This document shows positions 1 through 11,518 of a DNA stretch of 64,000 bases, piece after piece. Position numbers and translations under genes: made by a program. Source of the stretch: Pseudovirgaria hyperparasitica. Its lineage: Eukaryota; Ascomycota; Dothideomycetes; Acrospermales; Acrospermaceae. Under the pieces are notes generated by a model that searched no databases, had not been told where the DNA came from, and was given only the letters and a program-made list of their open reading frames with translations. Numbering within the stretch: position 1 is the stretch's first letter; each line of letters starts with the position of its first letter. Where the stretch lies: assembly GCF_010093815.1 (NCBI RefSeq), contig NW_022985581.1, forward strand, positions 46,671 through 110,670. Reading direction: 5' to 3'.

Positions 1-892
1 TCGCGGGCGGGATGTTGTTGAGGCACGAAGAGGGCGTCAAAATTCCAGAAACCCGACTCCACGAATCTGTGATATTTATTAGGCGTTTTCTTCCAAGATA
101 AATAGATTGCACCACTGCTAACTTATCTGTAGGCATTTCTACGAAGCCCTGGTTGAAGAAGAGATTCCGGAACTCAGTTCGGACCTTGTTTAGGGGATGA
201 AGCGCGCCGGCATTCTGTGAAGCTCCTTGGGCGTTAAAATTGTATGGTTTGAAGTTGGCGGTCTCCCATGCACCACTAGCCAGCATATCGGCCGTCAAGT
301 CTGTTACTTCGACGGGAATTTCCTTCGCATACTTGGGGCCCTTATTTACAGTATACGTTATGATCTTGACAATGCTGACTAGCTTGCGCTTCTGAAGCTC
401 TTTCAGCTCTTTTGGATCTTCCACAGTCTTTGTCTCCTGTATCTTTGCTAGCTTCTGCTGGGCTATATCCTGTACGGTGTCGGCGACTGGTACGAGGTTG
501 TTACCGTCCTTTTTGACCCATCTCGCTTTGAAAGCATTGCCTTGTCCTACTTTCGCAGTGAGATCCCCTACTATACTTGGCAGTTGCTTTATCTCAATTT
601 GTCCTTGTTTCTTGACAGCGTCCCAGACTTTGTACTCGTGACTCCCTTCTCTTGCAATCATAGTACCCTCTTCGGTGAGTATGACTTGCTCGGTGTCGTT
701 GGTCTCATATTTTATCATATACCGAGAACTCAAGCGATCCAGGGTGGCTTTTATTTCTGGTTGCGAGACATCGGGAAAGGCTTCATCTGTCTTCAGGGAG
801 GGGTTTTGGTCGAGCTGCTCGAGAACTTCAAGGGCCAGATCGCGGGTGCCGCTATTCGATGCCACCGGTACGGGGCCACGAGTACCTGGCAT
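1..892 (-). CDS. FRS2: Cytosolic phenylalanyl-tRNA synthetase alpha subunit, 5' part (truncated by window edge)
   Basis: Charges tRNA-Phe with phenylalanine as the catalytic subunit of the cytosolic alpha2beta2 enzyme. Exons 123..892 and <1..66, with an intron at 67..122 (donor GTTAGC, acceptor CACAG, branch CTAAT). The N-terminal winged-helix part is followed by the family stretches [13 protein letters not shown] and [18 protein letters not shown]. Across the splice the protein reads [20 protein letters not shown] then PQQHPAR, which matches the class II core of yeast Frs2. The remaining catalytic domain lies beyond position 1. The start was taken as the ATG at 892 (MPGTRGPVP); an upstream in-frame extension has no ATG in reach. 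Identity is firm, the exact start less so. Confidence 0.93.
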   Translation of the reverse strand, partial: MPGTRGPVPVASNSGTRDLALEVLEQLDQNPSLKTDEAFPDVSQPEIKATLDRLSSRYMIKYETNDTEQVILTEEGTMIAREGSHEYKVWDAVKKQGQIEIKQLPSIVGDLTAKVGQGNAFKARWVKKDGNNLVPVADTVQDIAQQKLAKIQETKTVEDPKELKELQKRKLVSIVKIITYTVNKGPKYAKEIPVEVTDLTADMLASGAWETANFKPYNFNAQGASQNAGALHPLNKVRTEFRNLFFNQGFVEMPTDKLAVVQSIYLGRKRLINITDSWSRVSGILTPSSCLNNIPPA

Positions 893-1420
893 AATCGTGA
901 TTGCGCCCGATTGCGATACTGGAGGAATCAGATGCTGTGCGCCGAGACTGAATCGAGGAAGAATAAGTCGGAGTCAAGGTGTGAACTATGAGTCGATGCG
1001 GGGATCTTTGGTGCAGCCACAGTGTGGCGTCAAAATCTGCTGCCTTGGTGCCTTGCTTTGCAAGCTTAAAAGACCCATATCATATTCAACTTCCTGGCCA
1101 CCTCAGGTTTTCTGACTCAGGCACAACGATATATCGTCACTTGACCACGGTGAAGGCGGAAATACTCAGCCGCAGCGTTCAACATCGGGTGACTGACTCG
1201 CTCGTCATTCCTCTTGACTCATGGCATCGAGAATGTGTACATCCCTTCTCCAGCAACACCTGGTCATTCGCCAGGAAGTCAAACTTTAGATGTCCTTTTA
1301 GAGCCATCGGCCCGTGTATCCATCTGAGTCTTATAGAGGTCAAATCGCGTGCCAGCCCCGCACGACTCGCGGGGTCCTGATCAAGGCTAACAGGCATGAC
1401 TTTTGTTATCTATTACTTCT
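893..1420. other. Intergenic, 5' flank of FRS2
   Basis: 528 bp upstream of FRS2 (minus) and of the small plus-strand gene at 1421. The open frames here overlap each other and FRS2 antisense and show no family motif. No RNA gene or repeat was seen. Confidence 0.5.
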
Positions 1421-1800
1421 ATGCCCCGAGTGCTACAGTTCACTCCAAAACGTGTTTCCCGCAAGGATTTCGACGCGGGTCATGAAATTGACATGCTCGA
1501 GCGTGGAGCAGACGAGGACGAATACAATTCGAATACGCACGAGGTCGATCTGCGCCAATACTGCACTAGGAAAATCAGACTCCTCGCAGATTGCCAAGAC
1601 GGTAGGTTTTCATCGAATTGGATAGGTTGCTTGTGTTAGATTGAGTTCTGTGTATACATCTAACTGTTACTGAAACGACATCAACACATGTAGAAACACC
1701 CGGATATATCGACCGTCTACCGGGTATCCCCACTTGTGATCTCAAAGGCGCCACACGAGGCCTGCAGGGTTCATACGAGCAGTTTCATTCGAATTGTTAG
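1421..1800 (+). CDS. Small spliced hypothetical protein (95 aa)
   Basis: I do not recognise this protein. Exons 1421..1601 and 1694..1800 join in phase across an intron at 1602..1693 (donor GTAGGT, acceptor ATGTAG, a CTAAC just inside). The product begins MPRVLQFTPKRVSRKDFDAG and has an acidic middle (DMLERGADEDEY), three or four cysteines and no signal peptide or membrane segment. The second exon adds PGYIDRLPGIPTCDLKGATR and ends in TAG. Reading through the intron would instead stop early. The hydrophilic composition, clean splice signals and free-standing position between two convincing genes favour a real gene, but without homology the call stays tentative. Confidence 0.42.
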
Positions 1801-2642
1801 GCTGACTAGCTATACATACAATCTTCAAGATACCCTGGTGCGGCGGTGGGCCCTCAGATCGCACAAGATTGCGTTTGCCCTGGGCTGTTCTGGAGAGTCC
1901 TTTGGCCCGCATCGCTCCACACCACTTCGGCTTCAAGTAGCTGTGCCGCAACGCCTATCGCGACCTTTTAAGATCTACCAAAAATACTAATGTCATGCAT
2001 ACGCAAGCCCCTCAGTGGCCCAGACGTGGATCGTTAACATGGATCAGTCCAAAGCCTTACAGGGCGTATGTTGCGGACATTTCTTATTGACCACGTTTCG
2101 TTTGCGCATAGCGCGCGCAGATACACTGCTCCCGACTTAGTGGTACCAGCAGCCACTATCACTGGAGGCTTGGACCTACACGACTCCGATGGCTGTCACG
2201 GCCGTGAATGGTCACGGTTTGCCTTGAGACTGGCATGGAGTTATACGCTCTAGAGATCAGGAGAACGACCCAGCCATCCAGTCGTGCCACCCAATCGGAA
2301 CGACAGATCCTTCTGTAAGTGATGGACCGCACACTATAGACAATACCTACGGCTGTATGCCCATTGGCTCTGGGGCAAGGAATCACACGTATAGTCGGAT
2401 CGTGGCTTGGTCTATTTCAGGGTGATCACATCATAAGAATATGTGGGTAGGGCTGTATCCCGAAGTATGATGATGGTCCAGACTATCTTTACTGTGTTGG
2501 ACGCCTCGTGTCCGATACTTGATAATTAATAGGCTGCCTCCTCAGTACATTCCTTTTATACTCTGTGTCTCTTTTCTGAATCCACTTCCCATCTTCTTTC
2601 TCATAATTGTCTTAATCGGAATCTCGTCCACTGTCAGAAAGG
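1801..2642. other. Intergenic, upstream of the P450 gene
   Basis: 842 bp without a supportable gene. The frames at 2068-2386 and 2519-2749 carry no family motif. Presumed promoter of the P450 gene that follows. Confidence 0.5.
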
Positions 2643-4214
2643 ATGCTTGGTTTACTGGCTGGGATATTTGTCCTGGCTCGCATACTCTATGCCATATTCT
2701 ACAAAAGCTATATATGGGAGACGAAATCTTCAGGTGGGGAGAAATATGAGCAGATAACTGCTGTTCATCCTCGTCATCCGTTGTTATTAGGTTTCGACTT
2801 CGCTCTATCAAACCTTCGAGCAAATCAAAGAAATGCCTATCTCGAACACGCTCAGACCGCTTTCCGAATTCTGGGGAATACCTGGACCACAAGATCCCTG
2901 GGAACATCGATGATTGAGTCGATCGAACCCGAGAATTTAAAAGCAGTATTTCATGCAGACTTTCCCACGTGGCAGCAGGGCAATTTCCGGATCAAAACAT
3001 TCAGACCTCTGCTCGGATATGGGATTCTCTCTGCGAATGGTCGAGCCTGGGAGCACTCACGAGCGTTGATCAAATCCGCTTTCAAGAGCTATACAGCGGA
3101 TTCCACTATCTACGAAAAGCATATTCAAAATCTAGTCGCTAGTCTACCAAGATCATCTGCAGAGGTCGTAGACCTGCAACCGTACTTCCTAAGGCTTACC
3201 ATGGACATCTCAACGGACGTTTTGTTCGGAACCTCAGTGTTCAGTCTCCTGCCGGGGTCTGCGGACTTTGCTGATGCTTACGAGATTGTGAAAGATAACA
3301 TCTTCAAAGACATGCAGGTATATCCACTCGGCTGGCTTCGAGACCACCGGGAAGCCAGGGCAGCGACTAAGGTTGTCCACGATTTCGTTGACGGATTCAT
3401 AGAGAAGGCCCTGGCTTCTGCGGACGCTATCAACGAAGAAGAGGACCAAGGCCGTCGCTACAAATTTCTCAGGCAAATGGCGACAGAGCTCGAAGACAGG
3501 ACTAAGCTGCGAATGGAGCTCCTCAGCCTCCTCCTCGCCGGTCGCGATACCACAGCAGCTCTCGTATCCAACATGCTCTACATTCTTGCACAACGCGAGG
3601 ATATCAGGCGAAAAGTCCAGGCCGAGGTGGCTTCGCTTTCCGGTCGCTTCCCGCGTATTGATGACCTGAAGCGCCTGCAATACCTCAATTGCACGGTCAA
3701 AGAATGTTCGTCCCCCTGCTGAACCACTGCCCTACACCCCTTGTCGCATCAATATCAGGTCACAAGACTAACAGCCACAACAGCCCTCCGCCTTCATCCT
3801 GTGACGCCTATCAACTCCCGCACCGCCGCCACCGACACAACTCTGCCTACTGGCGGCGGTGTGTCCGGCACATCCCCAGTCTTTGTGCCCGCAGGCACAC
3901 AGTTTGTGACCAGCGTACACGCCCTGCACCGGCGTGAAGACCTCTGGGGGCCCGATGCCGCGGCTTTCAAGCCGGAGCGGTGGGCAAACAATACGCCTGC
4001 CCCCTGGCACTATATGCCGTTTCTGGGCGGCCCAAGACAGTGTCCTGGACAGGGGCTCGCACTGAATATTACTCTATTTACGGTAGCGAGGCTACTGCAA
4101 ATATACGAGGACATATTGCCTGCCCGTAGCGAGCCGTGGCAGGGCGCTATTGCGGTGACTTGCTGGAATGCGAATGGAGCCAAAGTGAGACTTGTGCCTA
4201 AAGATAGGACGTAG
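2643..4214 (+). CDS. Cytochrome P450, CYP52-like (fatty acid/alkane hydroxylase type)
   Basis: Haem-thiolate monooxygenase, probably ER-anchored. Exons 2643..3705 and 3784..4214 (497 aa). The intron at 3706..3783 splits the ExxR codon run, and splicing restores KESLRLHP. The N-terminus has one hydrophobic anchor (residues 1-20). Other landmarks are the I-helix AGRDTT at 299-304, ESLR at 354-357, the PERF-like FKPERW, and the haem loop FLGGPRQCPGQ with the ligand at Cys441. Phrases such as GNTW, FHADFPTW and GYGILSANGRAWEHSR resemble CYP52/CYP539-type omega-hydroxylases of fatty acids and n-alkanes. The substrate is inferred only. The donor GTTCGT is unusual, but phase and motif both require it. 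Convergent with the PP2C gene. Confidence 0.88.
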
Positions 4215-4623
4215 GAGGCAGAGATGTCACGCGCATATGTCATGGTTTTGTTTGCCTTTTCTGGAAAATGTGGGTATACTGGGTGTTGGTTGTTGGGTAG
4301 GACAAACCCCTGTCAACAGATGTCGGTGAGTCTGACAGTGCTCGTGGCAGGGTTGCAGACATGGTACCCGAGCCCTCCTTTTATCTGTTGCTGTGGTGCT
4401 GGACACAATTTTTGCTTATGTCTGTATCACTTTTGATTTCTTGCTTTTGTAACAAGTGACGCGCAATCGACGTATACATATACAATATTGATCAGACTCG
4501 ATTAATCCAAATGAACACCGTTCAACGCCAGGCTTGATTTAATTTAAAACACTCGGAGATGCCGACGCTGCCAAAGAAGCATTATTGATAAGCTCGTGGC
4601 AATGTCAGACAACCAATGGCTTA
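4215..4623. other. Convergent 3' intergenic region
   Basis: 409 bp between the ends of the P450 and PP2C genes. No gene or repeat seen. Confidence 0.5.
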
Positions 4624-6099
4624 TCATTTTTTGATATCGCCGAAGAACACGACTTGCACCGTCACATCGTCTCTAACATATCTGCTGATCGGGCTGTATG
4701 TGCCGATCACGCCGCAGAACAGTGCCCTTCTACTACCTCCAAATGCGTTCTTGACTAGATGCGTGGCTGCGTTGCTGTCTTCAACCACAAAATGTTCAGG
4801 TGTTGCTCTCCAAGTAATGAACCTCGAGTCTTCATCTTCTCTTTCGAATGCTGGCCTTCTCTCGAATTTTGATCTTGGTAGTTTAGTTGGACCTGATGGG
4901 TCAATTTTCCCTTGCTTGACCGCTGCCGCCCATCGAGAGACACATTCTACTGCATCTTCAGAAGTAATGTGATCCCATAGGCCATCTGAAGCAAGAATAA
5001 TAAAGTCGCCGTTGCCAACTGTTGTCGAGGTAACTTCTGGCTCTGCAGTAAAATAAGGCGGGGTCTTGTTCTTCTCGATACTTTTTTGAGCCCAGAACTG
5101 TTCAAATGAGGTAGTCTGCTCAGCGTTTGTCCACTTGCCTCGCGAGTCTCCAAATGCACGAGACAATGCCCAGCCGAGTAAGCGACCATTTTTCGGATTG
5201 ATCATTTCCGGCTCGTTTGGGTGAAGTTCAGTGAGACGTTTAATTTCGTCAGGATTGAAACCATTCTGATCCACGGACAAGGGCTCGCATGTATGTACAG
5301 TACTGTTAGGTTTGCTACGTCCAAGTACTGCGCGAGAGTCTCCAGTGCATGCGGTATGGAGTGTAGATGTGCTAGGCTCGTATGCAGAAAAGATGGCACA
5401 CGAGCCAGCAATCGCAGGGGCAAGAGCGGATATTGATTCAGAGAACGTGGCAGACGTATTAGGAGCTATAGCACGTCGAGCGTATGCAAATATGTCATCG
5501 TCGAGATGTGTGAACGCCTGCTTGATAGCCGATACAGTCTTCGACAGAGGGGACGACTCTGGAAGGGCGTTCAGATGTGTCGATACATAGGGGATTAAGG
5601 ACTCTCGAAGGACAGCAGACGTCGCCCAACCACTTCGGGGAACAACGTTAGCTATGCACACATAGAGATTGAAGATGTATTCGAGTTCTTACGCATGTCC
5701 GTCATATACACCCCAGTAGTACCAAGGATCCTTGCCAATTCCTCGTGCTGGGCCATGTGACAAGTTGTCTTCTACTGGGCTGTTGCTGGCAAGTCTGACA
5801 GTATAAAAAGAGCCACCGGTCCCTATCGCAAAGGTGGATTGGTTTTCCTCTGCAGAGAGCTTCGCCGTGGCCTCCTTCAGGTCGAGTGCGGGTACGACCG
5901 CTGGAATCGGAGCTGGTGCGAGTATAGAGGGATTGCTGCTCTTTGTGTAGATATAAGCAAGGGCACCTGCTGATATACCTCCTATTATGATAGACCCTAG
6001 GCCTATTTCTGCGTGTACAGGTTGAAGATGCTGAGGTCTAGGTGGGTATTTGAAACGTAGATTTCGACGGAGGGCGCGAGCGACAGGTCTATTGAACAT
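4624..6099 (-). CDS. Mitochondrial PP2C-type protein phosphatase (pyruvate dehydrogenase phosphatase family, Ptc5-like)
   Basis: Metal-dependent Ser/Thr phosphatase, likely dephosphorylating pyruvate dehydrogenase E1-alpha in mitochondria. Exons 5693..6099 and 4624..5632 (471 aa), intron 5633..5692 with donor GTAAGA. The N-terminus is Arg-rich without acidic residues (MFNRPVARALRRNLRFK), a good presequence. One membrane segment follows near residues 35-52 (GSIIIGGISAGALAYIY). PP2C motifs in order: SNSPVEDN (metal Asp), YDGHAGW formed across the splice, GSCAIFSAY, ACTGDSRAVLG, ASDGLWDHIT, RDDVTVQVVFF. Length and anchor fit yeast Ptc5 better than the short cytosolic PP2Cs. The target is inferred from the family. 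Confidence 0.9.
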
Positions 6100-6438
6100 G
6101 ACGATTGATATGCCTTTTGGAAGCGTGGAGGCTGTCTCAGTATCGGGTTTATACTCCGTGAGACTTTTTGCGATCTTGGATGGGTTGGAAGATTGAAAGA
6201 CGCCACTGAGGTGATATCGTCAGTCTGGCCTACTGAAGTCGCGACGTCAACGCCGGAGTCAGGGTCCGAGGGTCCGAGGGTCCGGGCGCGACAGTTTGTA
6301 CCTGCATGACTCGCGTATGTAGACGTGCATATTGTTTCGAATTGTTTGTAAATTGTTTGTACATGCTACAAATCTATGAATCCGGGTATATCATAATCAC
6401 GCCCCCAATAACTCCAGACATGCAGAATATCGAGCCTG

Positions 6439-7172
6439 TTAGGCCATGACTCGCCTGACTTCTTCGCTGTCTATGTGTACGACCCTCACGCCTTGTTTCT
6501 CTATCTCGGCATAACAGTTTTCCAACCTTTCCTGGTCCACAGCTTTCGTTCCCTCTCTGATGATGTATGTCTCGAATCCCTCCTTTACACTATCCAGTGC
6601 TGTATACTTGACGCAATAGTCCGCAGCTAGACCCACGCAGTACACATGGGTGACCCCTTTCGCTCTCAGCAAGTCTGCAGCCTCACTCTTCGCTACGCCA
6701 AATGGATCGCAGAACACACTGTACATTTCCAATCGAGCATCCTGGCCCTTCCTTACCACTTGAACGTTGGACACATCAAGCTCTGATACGAACTGGTTGC
6801 CAAGGGTGCCTTGAATGCAATGGTCTGGCCAGACACGCGAGACCTGTGTTTGGGACGGGTTGAGCGGATTTGTGATTGTAATAGTGCTTTCAAAGGGTAC
6901 GTTGTTGGGTGGTGCATGCTGTGAGGCGAAGGAGATGTGGTTTGGAGGATGATCATCTTTTGTTGCGATGCGCAAGGCGAATGAAGGTGAGGAGAGGAGG
7001 GTATTGATAAGGGGAATGATGGTGCGGCCATCTGACACTTGAAGAGCACCGGACTGAGACTTAAAGTTAGAGACGGCTGTACTGGGGTGATGTGTGCACA
7101 AACTGGTGGGCAGAAGTCTTCTTGCATATCGATGACAAGTAGAGCTGGGACAAATGCATTTGAGGATGCCAT
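6439..7172 (-). CDS. PNC1: Nicotinamidase
   Basis: Hydrolyses nicotinamide to nicotinate for the NAD+ salvage pathway and relieves sirtuin inhibition. Exons 7104..7172 and 6439..7059 (229 aa). The 44-bp intron (7060..7103, donor GTTTGT, branch CTAAC) is among the shortest here. The isochorismatase fold is complete: VIDMQEDF with the catalytic Asp15, a Lys57 region ATKDDHPPNH whose Asp58, His60 and His64 bind metal, and GLAADYCVKYTA with the nucleophilic Cys. The start at 7172 (MASSNAF) puts the catalytic Asp at the usual distance; an upstream in-frame start at 7214 would add 14 residues. Divergent from the ASNSD1-like gene, sharing a 368-bp promoter region. Confidence 0.93.
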
Positions 7173-7540
7173 TATAGAAGTGAAGATTGCAGTGTTCAAA
7201 GGGAGTGAGAACAAGTGGTGGCTTGATATTAATACTAGTGTTCCTCTGATATCAGCGCCTCTGTTTGTGAGTACGAGGATAGTTACATGTTAGTGTGAAT
7301 GATGTATCGAAGAAGTGAATGAAGTCAAGGTTCCGCGTCTATCGATAGCCCAGTCCCACTATCATTCATAGAGGCGTCTATGTGGGGTATTTCCTGTACC
7401 GACGCGAAATATCTCAGAACATCCGAATGCTTTCAACGACCCACAGCTCAATGTTCGCGTCGCCTTGCACTCAATGTAATTAATTGTATATTCTCATCAC
7501 CTCATCGACTCCTCCACGCCCGCCCCCGCCCTCTCCTTTG
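7173..7540. promoter_or_regulatory. Shared divergent promoter region
   Basis: 368 bp between the starts of nicotinamidase (minus) and the ASNSD1-like gene (plus). It must hold both promoters. No specific binding site is claimed. Confidence 0.45.
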
Positions 7541-9341
7541 ATGTGTGGCATCTTTGTTTCTTTGAGCGCTACAGCTCCTCCCGCAAAACCTAATGCTGAC
7601 ATCAGTGAGTTGTTGCGCCGGCGCGGTCCAGACAGCGTGGAAGATCATGTGGTGACTATACCGAACGAAAATTTTACACTGTACGCGTATTTCTTGACAA
7701 CAGTTCTCTCACTTCGGGGATCCGATATCGTGGCCCAGCCACTCGTCGACAGGGCTTCTGGGTCTGTTCTCTGCTGGAATGGAGAAGCGTGGAGCATACG
7801 TGATGAGATAGTGGCCGAGAGTGACACAACCAAAGTATTCCAGTCCCTTTTAGCAGCAAGTCTGGCAAATGCGAGAGCTCGAGCAACCACTGATGATCAC
7901 AACGATGCCATATTGGGCGTCCTGTCGTCTGTACGCGGGCCTTATGCACTGGTATTCTACGACGCTGCCAGTGGCCGCCTGTACTTCGGTCGAGACTGCC
8001 TTGGTCGCCGATCTCTGCTCTATTGTTCTGACACTGTAGGTGAGATTACAATATCTAGCTTGACCGACAGTCAATTTTCAGGCCGCTTTCATGAAGTCGA
8101 AGCCGACGGCCTTCGTGTCATAGATTTATCAAGACCGTCAAAGGAGTTTGTCATTAACCGTATTCCATATGACCACAAGTCAGACTCGCCGCAGGTTGTG
8201 GTTCTATACCCACACAAATGCATCATATGCTAACATATATGTCAGAAACTTCCATTCGGACCCCTCAACAAGGCTCACCCAACTGCAGATCAAACTCTCT
8301 CTGCTCTCACGATCGCGTCAGCCCCGGTACACGATCTGGAGCGTGTCTTACGTCAATCTTTGAGTTTGCGTGTGCAGAAGATTAAGGCCGGTCCTTCTGT
8401 CGAGGCTGATACAGGCCAGTGTATTCTAGCGATTTTGTTTTCAGGGGGGCTTGATTGCTCTGTAATTGCCAGAATGACTCATGATTTACTGGATGAATCA
8501 GAGCCTGTCGATCTCCTCAATGTAGCATTCCACAATCCTCGGACTCATAAACCTGCCGAGCCGGGTCAGGAACTCACCAAAACATCATACGAGCTGTGTC
8601 CTGACCGCCTCACTGGCCGAAAAACATTTGCTGAACTACAGCGTGTATGTCCGAGCCGCACCTGGCGTTTTGTGGCCATCAATATCCCATACGAAGATAC
8701 ACTATCTCATCGCGAGCTGGTGAAGAAGCTCATGCAGCCACATAATACCGAGATGGATCTATCGATCTCTTACGCTCTATACTTTGCGTCCAGAGGTATT
8801 GGCACCGCGTACAACTCTAACGGTTCCGTCATACAAGACTATTCGACCTCTGCGCGGGTACTCCTCTCGGGACTGGGCGCCGATGAGTTATTCGGAGGAT
8901 ATCAGCGTCACGCGACAGCGTATTCTCGATCAGGCTTTCCAGGGCTACTGGATGAGCTTGAGCTGGATGTCAATCGCCTCGGTAAACGCAATCTTGGCCG
9001 CGATGATAGAGTTATATCGCATTGGGGCAAGGAAGCTAGGTTTCCCTATCTTGACGAAGACGTAATGAGTTGGGCTCTTTCGGCTCCAATATGGCAGAAG
9101 TGTGGATTTGGTCTTCCGGAGAGCCCATCGTCGGAAGATCAAGCCCTGGAGCCTGGAAAATTGGTATTACGGCTTCTTGCAGCGAGACTAGGCATGACCG
9201 GCGTTGCATCTGAGAAGAAGCGGGCGGTAGGCTCTACTTGCTGTTGGATCAAAGACAAAGCTGATCAGGCAGATTCAATTCGGTGCAAGGACGGCGAAGA
9301 TGGAGAACAACAAAAGCAAAGGCACCCATGTGCTGTCATGA
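7541..9341 (+). CDS. Asparagine synthetase domain-containing protein (ASNSD1 / YML096W family)
   Basis: Predicted glutamine-dependent amidotransferase fused to an asparagine-synthetase ATPase; the physiological product of this family is not established. Exons 7541..8194, 8246..9226 and 9273..9341 (567 aa), introns 8195..8245 and 9227..9272. Cys2 of the N-terminal MCGIF is the class II glutaminase nucleophile, followed by LRRRGPD and LCWNGE. The second half has the PP-loop SGGLDCSV, LLSGLGADELFGGY and SHWGKEARFPYLDEDV. The last exon ends with a basic tail, IQFGARTAKMENNKSKGTHV, typical of ASNSD1 and absent from ordinary asparagine synthetase. An ATG 57 nt upstream lies outside the conserved Cys2 start, so 7541 was chosen. 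Confidence 0.9.
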
Positions 9342-10629
9342 AAGCCACTCAACTCTGTAAGTGCCCATATGTCTCATAGGTCTCGGCGTTTGGTGGTTAG
9401 CGATGATGACGGGCGAAATTCGCCAGCAGATACTTGTGAGGTAAAAGTTCATCTCATGACGGTGTGTATGTTCCTGCACTCTGTGTTTTCGACTCTCGTC
9501 AGTCAACCGGGTGAGGGAAATCCGCTGTTGTGGGAATTGACATACCTATGATCCAGAAAAGGCAAGTCTGAGCTACATCCTAATCAAACGGCAGCGGATT
9601 TGACCGTGATTGTCATGAAGATGCAAATAATTAGTTTTGTTTGCCTGTGTTGACTGACACGTAAACTTCGAATGTGTCACAGAAGCAACGAAACCATGCC
9701 ATCCATGTGCGGCCTATCACTGCAAGTCACTGCAAGACACTGCAACTAGCAGATACCAGAATGAGCTGGAGGCTCCTATCATGATGAGGTACTTCAAGAC
9801 CTTCCTTTCGCGTAAGTGTTGTACTAGTAAAGTATGCCTAGTAATGTCTGATTTTGTTATAGGAAGCGAAGTGTTTGAGATGCACAATACCTAGCTGGTT
9901 CCCGTTTGTATGGAACCTTCATTACCTACTTACCTTAAAGCTCACGCGAGATGGGAGTATATCTAGGTGTGACCCTGGTGTTGCCATTGATAGCCTCCAG
10001 TATAAGTGCCAGAAGCACAACAGTAAGCTCAGCATGGTCCCTTGATCATGCAACATTCGCCTAATTTCTCTCATCAAAGTGCAATGTATCCGACCTTCAC
10101 TGCTGCTCTGACCATTGCTGACTATCCCCAAATACCAGACAGAGTCCTTGGGGATATTGCCAGTGGCACGAAATCAAGTGTCTGGTCAAATGCACTACCT
10201 ATGGAGGCGCATTGGAAAACGAAGGGTCACACTACTTTGTTTGATCGGAAGTTTGTTGTTCAGATGGTCGAGGGAAGTGGTCTATAGGTATAAGCAACAT
10301 ACGTGCGATACCTTCAGATAGCCAAATGCGCCATCTTCAAGCCTCTCCATCGTCTTCTTCTTGCCTCTATCACATGCTCGTACACGTTCTATCATGGCGT
10401 GCTGATATGTACCGGTATTTTAGCGTGTCGACCCCGACTTCCATTACTAGCTCCGATTCCTATCTTATCTCCTTGAACTACTACTCTACTAGGTAATAGT
10501 TCGTGATACAGCGACAGTCTCAAATCATCTGAATGGCGACGCTCCCGCGGCCTTTGCGACTGTCTTCTTCCCCTCAGACACAACTTCAACCTCCTTGAAG
10601 ACCACAGACCCTATCAACGGTCTCCCACC
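9342..10629. other. Intergenic, 1.3 kb
   Basis: No gene supported. The short frames at 9922-10321 on both strands lie antisense to each other without motifs. Includes the promoter of the DUF4202 gene. Confidence 0.5.
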
Positions 10630-11220
10630 ATGTCCCAACGACTCGAAAAAGCCCTTGCGGCAATCGATGCTGCCCACTCAAACGACCCGACCAAGACGAT
10701 CATCAACGGCGAAGCAGTCCCATACGAGCTACTTTACGCACAGAAGATGACCAAGTACCTGCACCAGCTAAGCTCTACGCCCTCGGAAGAGCTCCAACTC
10801 GCGATCCGCGCACAGCACTTCCGCCGATGGGAAGTCCCGCGCTCATCCTACCCAATGACGAAGATAGGCTACCACAGTTGGCGGACATACCTCAAGAAAC
10901 GACAAGCCGAGCTTGTGGCGCCGATCTGTCGCGATGCGGAATACAGCAAGGAGTCGGTGGAGCGCATCGAGGCTCTGATCAAGAAGGAGGGCTTGAACAA
11001 GGGCGAGGAAGAGGTGCAGATTCTGGAAGATGTGGCGTGCTTGGTGTTTCTGGACGATCAGTTTGATGAGTTTGAGAAGGAGCATGATGAGGACAAGATT
11101 GTGGGCATTCTGCGGAAGACGTGGGGGAAGATGGGGTCGCTGGGAAGAAGCGCGGCGTTGGAGATGCAGATGAGTGGGAGGGCGAAGGAGTTGGTTGGGA
11201 AGGCGCTTGAGGGGAATTGA
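10630..11220 (+). CDS. DUF4202 family protein
   Basis: Single-exon gene of 196 aa; the family has no assigned reaction. The protein starts MSQRLEKALAAIDAAHSNDP. It carries the family core IRAQHFRRWEVPRSSYPM, GYHSWRTYLKKRQAEL, VQILEDVACLVFLDDQFDEF and a closing KTWGKMG. Conserved His/Glu/Asp residues (HFRRWE, LEDVACLVFL..QF) recall an HD-like helical fold, but that is inference. No signal peptide or membrane segment, so probably cytosolic. The ATG sits in a good context (CACCATGTC). Strong codon bias to G/C at third positions in the second half suggests good expression. Confidence 0.85.
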   Translation: MSQRLEKALAAIDAAHSNDPTKTIINGEAVPYELLYAQKMTKYLHQLSSTPSEELQLAIRAQHFRRWEVPRSSYPMTKIGYHSWRTYLKKRQAELVAPICRDAEYSKESVERIEALIKKEGLNKGEEEVQILEDVACLVFLDDQFDEFEKEHDEDKIVGILRKTWGKMGSLGRSAALEMQMSGRAKELVGKALEGN

Positions 11221-11518
11221 TGGTTTGGTAAGGATAGCATCATGAGGGATCAGAGTAACATTGACGGTTGAAGCTTCTCTCAACCTGACTGATGGTGTGA
11301 ATATGCGATGTCAGCCAATCCATCGAACATGTGTCAGTCCCAGGATAGCGGTTAAATCCAGTTCTAGAGTTATCACTAAAATGATCCAGCCGACGAATAC
11401 TACGAGTAGTTGCCAATATATACTCTATTCATTACGTGGTTAGTGACAGACCACTGCAAGCTCTTACCAGCATCGACCTGGCCAAGCGAACAGAAATGAC
11501 CAACCAGCAGAACTAATA

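Noticed and set aside
542-1115. Plus-strand open frames of up to 149 codons
   Set aside because: They are antisense to the first exon of FRS2 or its immediate 5' flank and show no motif.
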